DNA of 13,935 nt from Erysipelotrichaceae bacterium (GTDB taxonomy: Bacteria; Bacillota_I; Bacilli_A; Erysipelotrichales; Coprobacillaceae): positions 1 through 13,935 of the forward strand of contig JAJQGQ010000193.1 in the NCBI GenBank assembly GCA_021200395.1. Direction: 5' to 3'. Positions 6,498-13,875 of the stretch are shown piece after piece. The stretch's first letter is position 1. Every line of letters begins with the position of its first letter. Below the pieces are notes generated by a model. The model made no database searches and was not told the DNA's origin. It saw only the letters and a program-made list of their open reading frames with translations. Made by a program: the position numbers and the translations under genes.

Positions 6498-7094
6498 TTA
6501 AATAATATTTCTTTCCTTTAATTCATCCTCTAATACAACATCTAAACCCAAATGAATACCATCAATTCCACAAGTATGTGCAATAGCAATATTACCAGCC
6601 ATATCGTCAATAAATAAGCATTCAGATGCTTTTAAATCATATCTATCTAATAATAATTCAAATATTTTATAATTAGGTTTCATCATATGTTCAAAACCTG
6701 ATATCACTTCTCCATCAAATAAGTTAAAGAAATCATATTTATCAAACATTGTTTGAATCGCTTCATAATGGAAATTAGATAATAAATATAACTTATATCC
6801 ATTTTCTTTAAGCTTATATACTATATCAACATTCTCTTTAATAGGTGTTAACATATTTGTCCATGTTTTTAAAACAAAAGTAATTTCATTTTTATAATGA
6901 GGATATCTTTCACATAATACTCGAATAACATCATCAATCATTAAATTTCCTAAATCTAATAGTTCCCATTCATCACTAGAAAAAATAATCATCATTAAAT
7001 CTTCTTTAGTTTGTTTGTCATAATATTTATCTAAATAAACATCAGGCTGAAAGTTCAATAAAACATTACCAATATCGAAAATAATATTCTTCAT
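6498..7094 (-). CDS. HAD-superfamily hydrolase of the YihX-like (DxGN) group
   Basis: This 198-residue cytoplasmic phosphatase-type protein opens with MKNIIFDIGNVLLNF: nucleophile Asp7 in the variant DxGN motif, where the second Asp of classical HADs is replaced by Gly. That variant is typical of YihX-like sugar-phosphate phosphatases and the related epoxide-hydrolase N-terminal domain. The other HAD motifs are present: LLSNF with Ser106, KPNYKIF with Lys139, and FIDDMAGN with Asp163/Asp164. A helical cap of about 80 residues follows the first motif, as in subclass I. The frame is open for 36 more codons upstream, but GGAGG directly precedes the ATG at 7094, which is chosen. The gene is divergent from the PAP2 gene with overlapping control regions. 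A sugar phosphate such as glucose-1-phosphate is a reasonable but untested substrate. Confidence 0.85.
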   Translation of the reverse strand: MKNIIFDIGNVLLNFQPDVYLDKYYDKQTKEDLMMIIFSSDEWELLDLGNLMIDDVIRVLCERYPHYKNEITFVLKTWTNMLTPIKENVDIVYKLKENGYKLYLLSNFHYEAIQTMFDKYDFFNLFDGEVISGFEHMMKPNYKIFELLLDRYDLKASECLFIDDMAGNIAIAHTCGIDGIHLGLDVVLEDELKERNII

Positions 7095-7169
7095 AAATTT
7101 TCCTCCGTTCATTTTTACTTCACATAAAGAAGTCATTATGTTAGTATATATTCTATCACGGAGGTAGAA

Positions 7170-7796
7170 ATGATGAAAGCATTTTACAAAAAATATAAAC
7201 ATGGAATGTATGTTGTCTATTATATGATCTTTTATTTATGTTTCTTTTTTATACTAGAATCGTTTGTCTCTACTGATAATGTTGTTATGACAAGTACATG
7301 GATTGATAACTATATTCCTTTTAATGAATATTTTATAATTCCTTATGTTTTATGGTTTGTTTTTTTATTTTGTGGTTTTTGTTATGTTATATTCTTTGAT
7401 ACAAGTGGCTTTAAACGTACATGCTTTTACTTGTTTACAGGCATGACAACATGTCTCATTATTTATGTTATTTATCCTACAGCTCAGGATTTAAGACCAG
7501 TACTTACTAATGATAACATCTTTCAACAATTAGTTAGTTTTATCTATTTTGTTGATACACCAACTAATGTATGTCCAAGTATTCATGTATATAATGCAGT
7601 TATGCTTGCATTTTCACTTGTTAAGTGTGATAGTTTAAAAAACAAAAAGGTTATATCAATATTCCTCATTATTTTAGCATTCTTTATTTGTTTATCAACA
7701 GTCATGATTAAACAACATGCTTTTTTAGATATTATTTTTGCTTTAATATTGTGTGTGATTATTTATGCTATAGGAAAATGGAAATTTAATTTTTAG
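7170..7796 (+). CDS. PAP2-family membrane phosphatase
   Basis: This 208-residue protein has six hydrophobic segments (about 14-32, 55-77, 86-104, 139-152, 160-176 and 186-203). Signatures of the membrane-bound PAP2 superfamily are visible: Arg109-Pro110 in YPTAQDLRP (motif 1), CPSIHV with His139 (motif 2), and LSTVMIKQHAFLD with His183 and Asp187 (motif 3). The usual motif 1 lysine is not obvious. Such enzymes dephosphorylate lipid phosphates (phosphatidate, undecaprenyl pyrophosphate) or transfer head groups. The CPS.H and 'ST...KQH..lD' forms resemble the inositolphosphorylceramide-synthase-like branch. The start is fixed by CGGAGG at 7159-7164. The gene is monocistronic, followed at once by a terminator. 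The substrate is unknown. Confidence 0.85.
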   Translation: MMKAFYKKYKHGMYVVYYMIFYLCFFFILESFVSTDNVVMTSTWIDNYIPFNEYFIIPYVLWFVFLFCGFCYVIFFDTSGFKRTCFYLFTGMTTCLIIYVIYPTAQDLRPVLTNDNIFQQLVSFIYFVDTPTNVCPSIHVYNAVMLAFSLVKCDSLKNKKVISIFLIILAFFICLSTVMIKQHAFLDIIFALILCVIIYAIGKWKFNF

Positions 7797-7817
7797 AGTC
7801 TTCGGACTCTTTTTTTA
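7795..7817 (+). terminator. Rho-independent terminator of the PAP2 gene
   Basis: A 6-bp stem AGAGTC/GACTCT (7795-7800, 7805-7810) closes on a stable TTCG tetraloop and is followed by seven T. The first two bases of the hairpin are the last two of the PAP2 stop codon. Confidence 0.9.
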
Positions 7818-7885
7818 ATATCTCATTTTGTTATAGTTGAAATATCATGATGTTTTTTGATAAACTTTAATATAGAGGTGAGAGA

Positions 7886-8644
7886 ATGGAACTGGTATCA
7901 TTAGTGAATCAAAATTATGATAAATTAAATGAAAACGATAAGATAGTTGTTAAACAAATATTGATTTTTCAAAAAGAATATGCCAATTATTCATGTGAAA
8001 AGATGGCGCAAGAGTGTCATGTTTCGCGCGCAACATTACTTAGAATATGTAGAAAAATTGGATTAAATTCGTTTTCTGAACTTAAATATTTATTGAACAA
8101 TAATCAACTTGAATTAAAAAATAGCGATAGTGATTTTCATGAGGTTTGTGATGATTATCGTTTATTAATTAATGATTTGAAAAAAATATCTTTTAACTCT
8201 ATATGTGAACTTATATATAATGCTGATGTGATTTATATATATGGAACAGGAAATGAACAAAAGAGCTTAGCTCAAGAATTAAAAAGAATATTTCTATCAC
8301 TCAAAAAATGTGTTGTTGATTTGTTTGACAAAGGAGAAATTGAATTTATGGTTGATACATTTAAAAGTAATGATGTATTTATCATTATTTCTCTTTCTGG
8401 TGAAACTAAAGAAGGTATAGAAATTGTTAAACTTATTCGTAACTATATTCATACAATTTCTCTGACAAGGCTTGATAATAATACCATTTCAACACTTTGT
8501 GAAAACAATTTATATGTATCAACACAAAAGTTAGAAACTTTGCAAGTTACTTCATATGAAGTTGTGGGAGCGTTTTATGCATTATTAGACTTACTTTATA
8601 TGAATTACATAGATTATAGAAGGTGTATGTATGAAAATAGATGA
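7886..8644 (+). CDS. RpiR/MurR-family transcriptional regulator, first of a tandem pair
   Basis: This 252-residue regulator has an N-terminal RpiR helix-turn-helix (about 1-75; the recognition region is SCEKMAQECHVSRATLLRICRKIG, 36-59) and a C-terminal SIS phosphosugar-binding domain (about 105-240). The SIS loops are IYGTGNEQ (118-125) and ISLSGET (168-174), whose serine and threonine normally contact the ligand phosphate. The C-terminal helix (GAFYALLDLLYMNYIDYRR) is complete. The ribosome binding site is GAGGTG at 7875-7880. A weak promoter (TTGAAA 7837-7842, TAAACT 7861-7866, spacing 18) is possible. The gene overlaps the next RpiR gene by 14 bases. It probably senses a sugar phosphate made by the downstream PTS/GH13 operon, but which one, and whether it activates or represses, is not visible. 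Confidence 0.92.
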   Translation: MELVSLVNQNYDKLNENDKIVVKQILIFQKEYANYSCEKMAQECHVSRATLLRICRKIGLNSFSELKYLLNNNQLELKNSDSDFHEVCDDYRLLINDLKKISFNSICELIYNADVIYIYGTGNEQKSLAQELKRIFLSLKKCVVDLFDKGEIEFMVDTFKSNDVFIIISLSGETKEGIEIVKLIRNYIHTISLTRLDNNTISTLCENNLYVSTQKLETLQVTSYEVVGAFYALLDLLYMNYIDYRRCMYENR

Positions 8645-9323
8645 ACTTTTTAATAAATATTATGACAGTTTTACATCTAATGATAAATATATATGTGAAT
8701 GTATACTTAATCATCAAAATGATTGTATTCATTTATCCATTGATGAATTTGCTTATAAATATCATATCTCTACTAGTACACTCTCACGTTTTGCTCAAAA
8801 ACTACATTTACCTGGATATAGTGAGTTAAGAGCAATGATACGTTTTGATGAACAAGAAGATCATGATGAAAAACAAAACATTGATCTATTGATGAATTGT
8901 TATAATAAAGTTATAGATGATATAGATAAAAAAGATTGTTCAGTTATGTTTGAAAGAATAAATGCTGCACAGCGTATGATTATTTTTGGAGAAGGATATT
9001 TTCAAGGTAGAGTTGCAAAAGAAATGAAAAGGATATTTTTGGCAACTGGTAAAATTATATATGATACTTATGGTGATGATATGATATCAGCACTTACTCA
9101 TTTTATCAATGTCAATGACATCATTTTTCTTATTTCTTTAAATGGAGAATCACCTGCAATGGTAGATTTTGCTAAAGAAATGAAAATGAGAGGTGTTTAT
9201 ATGATTTCTATTACAAAGATGCATAGCAATTCTTTAGCTCGTATATGTGATGAAAATTTATATATACAGTCTCTTAAATTAACCATTGATAAACATTTGG
9301 ATTATGATGTAACAACATCTTAA
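8631..9323 (+). CDS. Second RpiR-family regulator, apparently truncated by an in-frame stop
   Basis: This is a paralogue of the preceding gene with an RpiR helix-turn-helix (recognition region SIDEFAYKYHISTSTLSRFAQKL, 36-58) and a SIS domain (IFGEGYFQ 118-125, ISLNGES 168-174). It ends after 230 residues at DYDVTTS, inside the last helix of the SIS domain. Aligned without gaps to the first RpiR protein, the TAA at 9321-9323 replaces the Phe of its AFYALLDLLYMNYIDY. The following codons in the same frame give FILIELLYIKYKMY, the matching tail. The undisrupted gene would have been about 253 codons (8631-9392), against 252 for its neighbour. The product may be inactive, altered in dimerisation, or completed by readthrough; a base error is also possible. 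It is translated from an overlapping start, so probably coupled to the first gene. Confidence 0.85.
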   Translation: MKIDELFNKYYDSFTSNDKYICECILNHQNDCIHLSIDEFAYKYHISTSTLSRFAQKLHLPGYSELRAMIRFDEQEDHDEKQNIDLLMNCYNKVIDDIDKKDCSVMFERINAAQRMIIFGEGYFQGRVAKEMKRIFLATGKIIYDTYGDDMISALTHFINVNDIIFLISLNGESPAMVDFAKEMKMRGVYMISITKMHSNSLARICDENLYIQSLKLTIDKHLDYDVTTS

Positions 9324-9392
9324 TTTATACTTATTGAATTATTATATATTAAATATAAAATGTATATTGCTGAACATTTTCCCAAAAAATGA
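9321..9392 (+). other. Orphaned C-terminal tail of the second RpiR gene after the premature TAA
   Basis: After TAA (9321-9323) the same frame stays open for 22 codons to TGA at 9390-9392. Residues FILIELLYIKYKMY line up position by position with YALLDLLYMNYIDY of the upstream paralogue: L-L-Y is identical and D/E, M/I and Y/Y follow in register. This supports a recent nonsense change (or sequencing error) over a natural C-terminus. Confidence 0.8.
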
Positions 9393-9422
9393 AAATTTGT
9401 ACTAAAAATGAACATATTTTTT

Positions 9423-9453
9423 AAAGGATATCAAGATATTGATATCTTTTTTT
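9423..9453 (+). terminator. Terminator after the RpiR pair, overlapping the next promoter
   Basis: The stem GATATCAA/TTGATATC (9427-9434, 9439-9446) closes on a GATA loop. A G-T and A-T pairs extend it at the base, and seven T follow (9447-9453). The right arm also contains the -35 box of the next promoter, and the palindrome could double as an operator. Confidence 0.8.
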
Positions 9454-9467
9454 AGTGATGATATGAT
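9439..9467 (+). promoter_or_regulatory. Promoter of the HAD-GH13-PTS operon (extended -10)
   Basis: The -35 box TTGATA (9439-9444) and -10 box TATGAT (9462-9467) are each one mismatch from consensus. They are 17 bases apart, and a TG one base upstream of the -10 makes it an extended -10 element. Transcription should start near 9474. A 10-bp palindrome TTGCTAGCAA at 9472-9481 lies exactly over that start and is a candidate operator. The -35 box is inside the right arm of the preceding terminator. Confidence 0.75.
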
Positions 9468-9496
9468 GATTTTGCTAGCAAGAAAGGAAGATAAAA

Positions 9497-10306
9497 TTGT
9501 ACAAATTACTCATACTTGATATTGATGGAACGCTTAGAGATGAAATACGAGGAATTCCAACATCTGCTATTAAAGCTATTCATATGTGTCAAAAAAATAA
9601 TTGTAGTGTTGTTATTTGTACAGGGAGAAGTATTGGAACCATACAAGATGATGTTTTACACTTAGAGGTCGATGGATTTATCGCAGGTGGTGGTAATTAT
9701 ATAGATTATCATCATAAAATACTTTTTCATCAAACATTTGATCATGATTTAATTAATTATGTTGTTGAGGTATTAAAACGTAAAGATGTTCCTTTTTCAA
9801 TTGAAAGTCAAGAAAAAGTTTTTATGAATCAAAAAGCTAAAGAAATTTTTGAAACAATGAATCTATTAAAAATAAAACAATCTCATACAAATAAGCAATG
9901 CATAAATAATAAAATTGTTTATAAAAATAATATTGATCAATATACAAACCAGGATATCCATAAAATTTGTATATGGAAAAGTAAAGAAGTATTAAATGAA
10001 ATAAAAGATATATTACAGGATAAAATGCAAATTGTTCAAAATGATGAAGATTATTGTGAGATTATTCAAAAAGATTGTGATAAAGGAAGAGCAATTAAAC
10101 GTATGCAAGAAAGTTTGCATATTCGCAAAGATGAAACGATTTGCTTTGGTGATGGACAAAATGATATAGCCATGTTGGAAGCTACAGATGTTATGATAGC
10201 TATGAAAAATAGTCATTATATGTTAAAAAGTGTTGCTTCATCAGTATGTGAAGATATTTTTGATAATGGTATTTATAAGGAATTAAAAAGAAGAAGTGTT
10301 ATATAG
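9497..10306 (+). CDS. Cof-type HAD-IIB phosphatase
   Basis: This 269-residue Cof/YidA-family hydrolase (HAD subclass IIB, cap between motifs II and III) probably dephosphorylates a sugar phosphate or similar small phosphoester in the cytoplasm. Its motifs are DIDGT with Asp8 (nucleophile) and Asp10, CTGRS with Thr42, Lys196 in DKGRAIKRM, and FGDGQNDIAML (217-227) with metal-binding Asp219/Asp223. The start is a TTG at 9497, six bases after AAAGGAAG (9483-9490). A stop codon at 9476-9478 excludes any earlier start, and the next residues YKLLILDIDGT are needed for the fold. It is the first gene of the operon, with the GH13 gene following after nine bases. In this position it may clear phosphorylated sugars or intermediates of the pathway, which is inference. 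Confidence 0.88.
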   Translation: MYKLLILDIDGTLRDEIRGIPTSAIKAIHMCQKNNCSVVICTGRSIGTIQDDVLHLEVDGFIAGGGNYIDYHHKILFHQTFDHDLINYVVEVLKRKDVPFSIESQEKVFMNQKAKEIFETMNLLKIKQSHTNKQCINNKIVYKNNIDQYTNQDIHKICIWKSKEVLNEIKDILQDKMQIVQNDEDYCEIIQKDCDKGRAIKRMQESLHIRKDETICFGDGQNDIAMLEATDVMIAMKNSHYMLKSVASSVCEDIFDNGIYKELKRRSVI

Positions 10307-10315
10307 GAGTTAGCT

Positions 10316-11983
10316 ATGGAAAAGAAATGGTGGCAAAAAGAAGTTGTTTATCAAATATATCCTAGAAGTTTTCAAGATAGTAATGGGGATGGTATAGGTG
10401 ATTTGCAGGGAATTATTTCTCGTTTAGATTATTTAGAAGATTTAGGTATTACTTCAATTTGGTTATGTCCAATTTTTAAATCGCCTATGGCTGATAACGG
10501 TTATGATATTAGTGATTATTTAGCTATTGCTGATGAGTTTGGAACGATGGATGATTTAAAAGAATTAATAGCAGAAAGTGCTAAAAGACATATTAAAATC
10601 ATTCTTGATTTAGTTATTAATCATACAAGTGATGAACATCCTTGGTTTCAAGAAGCTTTGCGTAATCCTAAAAGTCCTTATCATGATTATTATATTTTTA
10701 AAGAAGGAAATAAGGTACCAAATAATTGGCGTTCAGTCTTTGGTGGTAGTGTGTGGGAAAAAGTAAAAGATAGGGATGAATATTATTTTCATTCATATAG
10801 TAAAAAACAACCAGATCTTAATTGGGAAAATCCCCAATTAAGAAAGGAACTTTATCAAATGATTAATACTTGGTTAGATATGGGTATAGCAGGTTTTAGG
10901 GTTGATGCTATTACCTATATAAAGAAAGATCTTTCTTTTGAAAGTTTAGAAAGTGATGGCGTTGATGGTTTAGTTAAATGTAGCAAGGCTGTTAGAAATC
11001 AACCTGGTATAGAAAAATTTCTTAGTGAACTTAAGGAAGAAACATTTCAAAAGTATGATTGTATGACAGTAGCTGAGGCAGCGGGACTTCGCTATGATCA
11101 ATTGGATGCATTTATCGGTGATGATGGTTTCTTTTCCATGGTGTTTGATTTTAAATATGCCGATTTGGATATTGCATCAGGAAGTGAATGGTTTAAAAGA
11201 ATACCTTGGAGTGTTAATGATTTAAGAAAGTATATTTTTGATAGTCAGCTTAATGTTCAAAAATATGGTTGGGCAGCCAATTTTATTGAAAATCACGATC
11301 AACCAAGAGCAACCACAAAATATCTTTTACAATATGAAAAAAATAGTGATGCTGTTAAAATGTTAGGGGCTATGTATTTCTTCTTAAGGGGCACACCATT
11401 TATTTATCAAGGACAAGAGCTGGGAATGATCAATTTTAAAAGAAATACTATTGATGATTTTAATGATATATCTAGTATTGACCAATATAATCGATCAATT
11501 GAAGAGGGATATTCTAAAGAAGAAGCATTAGAATTCGTGAATTTAAGAAGTCGAGATAATGCACGAACACCATTTCCATGGAATAAAGACAATGGCTTTT
11601 CAACACATTCACCTTGGTTAAAAAATAATAACAATGACAATGAAATTAATGTTCAAAAGCAAATTAACGATACGCAAAGCGTCTTATCATTTTATAAGGA
11701 AATGATCAATTTTAGACAAAACAGTCAATATTCTGATTGCTTGATTTATGGATCAATAGAACCCATAGAAGTAGAAAACAATGATGTTATTGCATATAGA
11801 AGACAATATAATGATATGGTTATAGATTGTTACTTTAGTTTTTCTAATCAAGCAATAGAAATAAAATCAAATAAAATATATGATGTCATATTTCAAAATA
11901 TGAATGATATAGAAATACAACAAATTATAAAATTAAAACCATTTCATGCAGTATTAATGAAAGTGAGGGAGAAAAATGGATAA
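10316..11983 (+). CDS. GH13 alpha-glucosidase (oligo-1,6-glucosidase/alpha-glucosidase group)
   Basis: This 555-residue intracellular glycoside hydrolase has no signal peptide. It has the (beta/alpha)8 GH13 landmarks in order: PRSFQDSNGDGIGDL (16-30), NGYDISDY (61-68), DLVINHTSDEHPWF (98-111), GFRVDAI with nucleophile Asp197, VAEAAG with acid/base Glu254, and ENHDQPR with transition-state Asp328. PFIYQGQELGM and SRDNARTPFPW are typical of the GH13_31/GH13_29 group. The residue after the nucleophile is Ala198; this site is often Val in oligo-1,6-glucosidases and TreC, and Ala or Thr in alpha-1,4-specific relatives. That argues mildly against a pure isomaltase or a trehalose-6-phosphate hydrolase. 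The ribosome binding site overlaps the upstream stop, and the gene overlaps the PTS gene by eight bases. It probably hydrolyses the alpha-glucoside, or its 6-phosphate, imported by that permease. Confidence 0.9.
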   Translation: MEKKWWQKEVVYQIYPRSFQDSNGDGIGDLQGIISRLDYLEDLGITSIWLCPIFKSPMADNGYDISDYLAIADEFGTMDDLKELIAESAKRHIKIILDLVINHTSDEHPWFQEALRNPKSPYHDYYIFKEGNKVPNNWRSVFGGSVWEKVKDRDEYYFHSYSKKQPDLNWENPQLRKELYQMINTWLDMGIAGFRVDAITYIKKDLSFESLESDGVDGLVKCSKAVRNQPGIEKFLSELKEETFQKYDCMTVAEAAGLRYDQLDAFIGDDGFFSMVFDFKYADLDIASGSEWFKRIPWSVNDLRKYIFDSQLNVQKYGWAANFIENHDQPRATTKYLLQYEKNSDAVKMLGAMYFFLRGTPFIYQGQELGMINFKRNTIDDFNDISSIDQYNRSIEEGYSKEEALEFVNLRSRDNARTPFPWNKDNGFSTHSPWLKNNNNDNEINVQKQINDTQSVLSFYKEMINFRQNSQYSDCLIYGSIEPIEVENNDVIAYRRQYNDMVIDCYFSFSNQAIEIKSNKIYDVIFQNMNDIEIQQIIKLKPFHAVLMKVREKNG

Positions 11984-13841
11984 ATATAATAAAATAGCAA
12001 AAGATATAATAGCAATTGTTGGTAAAGATAATATTATTTCTGTTACACATTGTGCAACAAGATTAAGAATTATGGTTAAAGATAGAGAAAGTATTGATGA
12101 TAAAAAAGTAGAAAAAGTTGATGAAGTGAAAGGTGTATTCTTTACTTCAGGACAATATCAAATCATTTTAGGTACTGGTATTGTTAATAAAGTATATGCT
12201 GAAATAGAAAATATGGGTTTAAAGACACTCTCTAAGAAGGAACAAGATGAAGCTGTTAAAAATAATGAAGTTGGTATTAAAAGAGTGATGAGAACTTTAG
12301 CAGATATCTTTGTACCTATTATTCCAGTTATTGCAGCTACAGGATTATTCTTGGGTTTAAAGAGTTGTTTGTTTAACGATAGTGTATTAGCTGTATTTGG
12401 TATGTCATCTGCAGGTATTCCTGAATATGTTCAAACATTAGTAACAGTTTTAACAAGCACTGCTTTTGATTTTTTACCTGCAATTATTGTATGGTCAACA
12501 TTTAGAGTTTTTGGTGGAACACCTGTTATTGGTCTTGTTATAGGGCTTATGTTGGTATCTCCTAGTCTTCCTAATGCTTATTCAGTTGCTGATCCAACGA
12601 GTGAAGTGGAAGCTATTATGGCATTTGGCTTTATTCCTATTGTGGGATGTCAAGGAAGTGTTTTGACAGCAATTGTAACAGGTATTCTTGGAGCTAATTT
12701 AGAGAAATGGTTCCGTAAACATATGCCTAATGTTTTAGATCTTATTTTTACTCCTTTCTTTGTTATGTTAATAACTATGTTGGTTATCTTATTAGGGGTT
12801 GGACCAATTATGCATACAATTGAATTAAACATGGTTAATATTATTAGTTTATTGATTGATTTGCCTTTAGGCATTGGTGGTTTCCTTATTGGCTTTACTT
12901 ATCCTTTAGCTGTTATTACAGGATTACATCATACTTATGTCATGATTGAAACATCATTATTAGCTAATACAGGATTTAATGCGCTTATTACGTTGTGTGC
13001 TATGTATGGTTTTGCCAATTTAGGAACATGTTTGGCATTTATTGTAAAATCTCATAATGATCAAGTGAAACAAACAGCAACTGGGGCTATGTTATCACAA
13101 TTGTTTGGAATTAGTGAACCAGTATTATTTGGTATTCAACTTCGTTATAATTTAAGACCATTAATGATTATGTGTGCTTCTTCAGGATTAGGGGCAGCTA
13201 TATTATCTATTTTCCATATTCAATCTAATTCATATGGTTTAGCTGTATTACCTTCTTATTTAATGTATATTTATAATGGTTATCAATTACTGGTATATTT
13301 ATTAGTATCAATATTAGTTGTTGTTTTCTGTTTCATAGTGACATATATGTTTGGTGTTCCTCAAGAAGCTATTGATGCTGAAGAAGAAGTATTAGAAATT
13401 GATGAAAACTTTGTATCTCCTGCAAAAGGGAAAATCATTCCTTTAGAAGATGTTCCTGATGAAACATTTTCAAAGAAATTATTAGGTGATGGTTTTGCAA
13501 TTGATATTATTGATGGGAAAATTGTAGCACCTGTTTCTGGAAGATTAGAAATTGTCTATCCTAGTGGTCATGCTTTTGGTATATTAAATGATCAGGGAGA
13601 AGTGCTTATTCATATTGGCATTGATACAGTAGCTTTAAATGGTGAAGGATTTGATATAGCCGTTAAACAAGGGAATATGGTTAAGCAAGGAGATGTATTA
13701 GTTAATGTTGATTTAAATAAGGTACATGCATTAGGAAAGAGTACTTTGACAATGGTTGTGTTTACTGATGGAAAGAAGGTTTATGTTCCTGATTTGAATA
13801 AAAATGTAGAAGTAAATGAAAAAATAGATCTCGTATTTTAG
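11976..13841 (+). CDS. PTS permease EIIBCA, glucose-superfamily (sucrose/trehalose/beta-glucoside group)
   Basis: This 621-residue three-domain sugar transporter phosphorylates its substrate during uptake. EIIB (about 1-85) has the phosphorylated Cys26 in SVTHCATRLR. EIIC (about 100-460) has around ten membrane segments with the family stretches TGLHHTYVMIE (315-325) and FGISEPVLFG (377-386). EIIA (about 478-621) has the IIA-Glc fold, with GHAFGI (His532) and the phosphoacceptor His546 in VLIHIGIDTVALNGEGF. The B-C-A order and GLHHT/GISEP motifs place it with the ScrA/TreP/BglP permeases. Linkage to a GH13 alpha-glucosidase favours an alpha-glucoside such as sucrose, maltose, trehalose or an isomer. 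All three phosphoryl-transfer residues are present, so only EI and HPr are needed from elsewhere. It is the last gene of the operon, followed by a terminator. Confidence 0.93.
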   Translation: MDKYNKIAKDIIAIVGKDNIISVTHCATRLRIMVKDRESIDDKKVEKVDEVKGVFFTSGQYQIILGTGIVNKVYAEIENMGLKTLSKKEQDEAVKNNEVGIKRVMRTLADIFVPIIPVIAATGLFLGLKSCLFNDSVLAVFGMSSAGIPEYVQTLVTVLTSTAFDFLPAIIVWSTFRVFGGTPVIGLVIGLMLVSPSLPNAYSVADPTSEVEAIMAFGFIPIVGCQGSVLTAIVTGILGANLEKWFRKHMPNVLDLIFTPFFVMLITMLVILLGVGPIMHTIELNMVNIISLLIDLPLGIGGFLIGFTYPLAVITGLHHTYVMIETSLLANTGFNALITLCAMYGFANLGTCLAFIVKSHNDQVKQTATGAMLSQLFGISEPVLFGIQLRYNLRPLMIMCASSGLGAAILSIFHIQSNSYGLAVLPSYLMYIYNGYQLLVYLLVSILVVVFCFIVTYMFGVPQEAIDAEEEVLEIDENFVSPAKGKIIPLEDVPDETFSKKLLGDGFAIDIIDGKIVAPVSGRLEIVYPSGHAFGILNDQGEVLIHIGIDTVALNGEGFDIAVKQGNMVKQGDVLVNVDLNKVHALGKSTLTMVVFTDGKKVYVPDLNKNVEVNEKIDLVF

Positions 13842-13853
13842 ATAAGTTTTTAT

Positions 13854-13875
13854 GAGTCATAATGACTCTTTTTTT
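13854..13875 (+). terminator. Rho-independent terminator of the PTS operon
   Basis: A 6-bp stem GAGTCA/TGACTC (13854-13859, 13863-13868) with a TAA loop is followed by seven T. It begins 12 bases after the PTS stop codon. Confidence 0.88.

Noticed and set aside
7117..7133. Small hairpin ACTTC/GAAGT between the HAD and PAP2 genes
   Set aside because: Only five base pairs with a seven-base loop and no T-run; too weak to call an operator or terminator.
7095..7202. Longer N-terminus for the HAD phosphatase
   Set aside because: The extra 36 codons run across the divergent intergenic region and into the PAP2 start, while GGAGG and an ATG directly precede the conserved KNIIFDIGN motif.
7837..7866. 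Operator shared by the two RpiR-linked promoters (inverted TATCA/TGATA words at 7843-7862 and 9429-9444)
   Set aside because: The spacing between half-sites differs (10 against 6 bases) and short AT-only words are common here, so a common site cannot be claimed.
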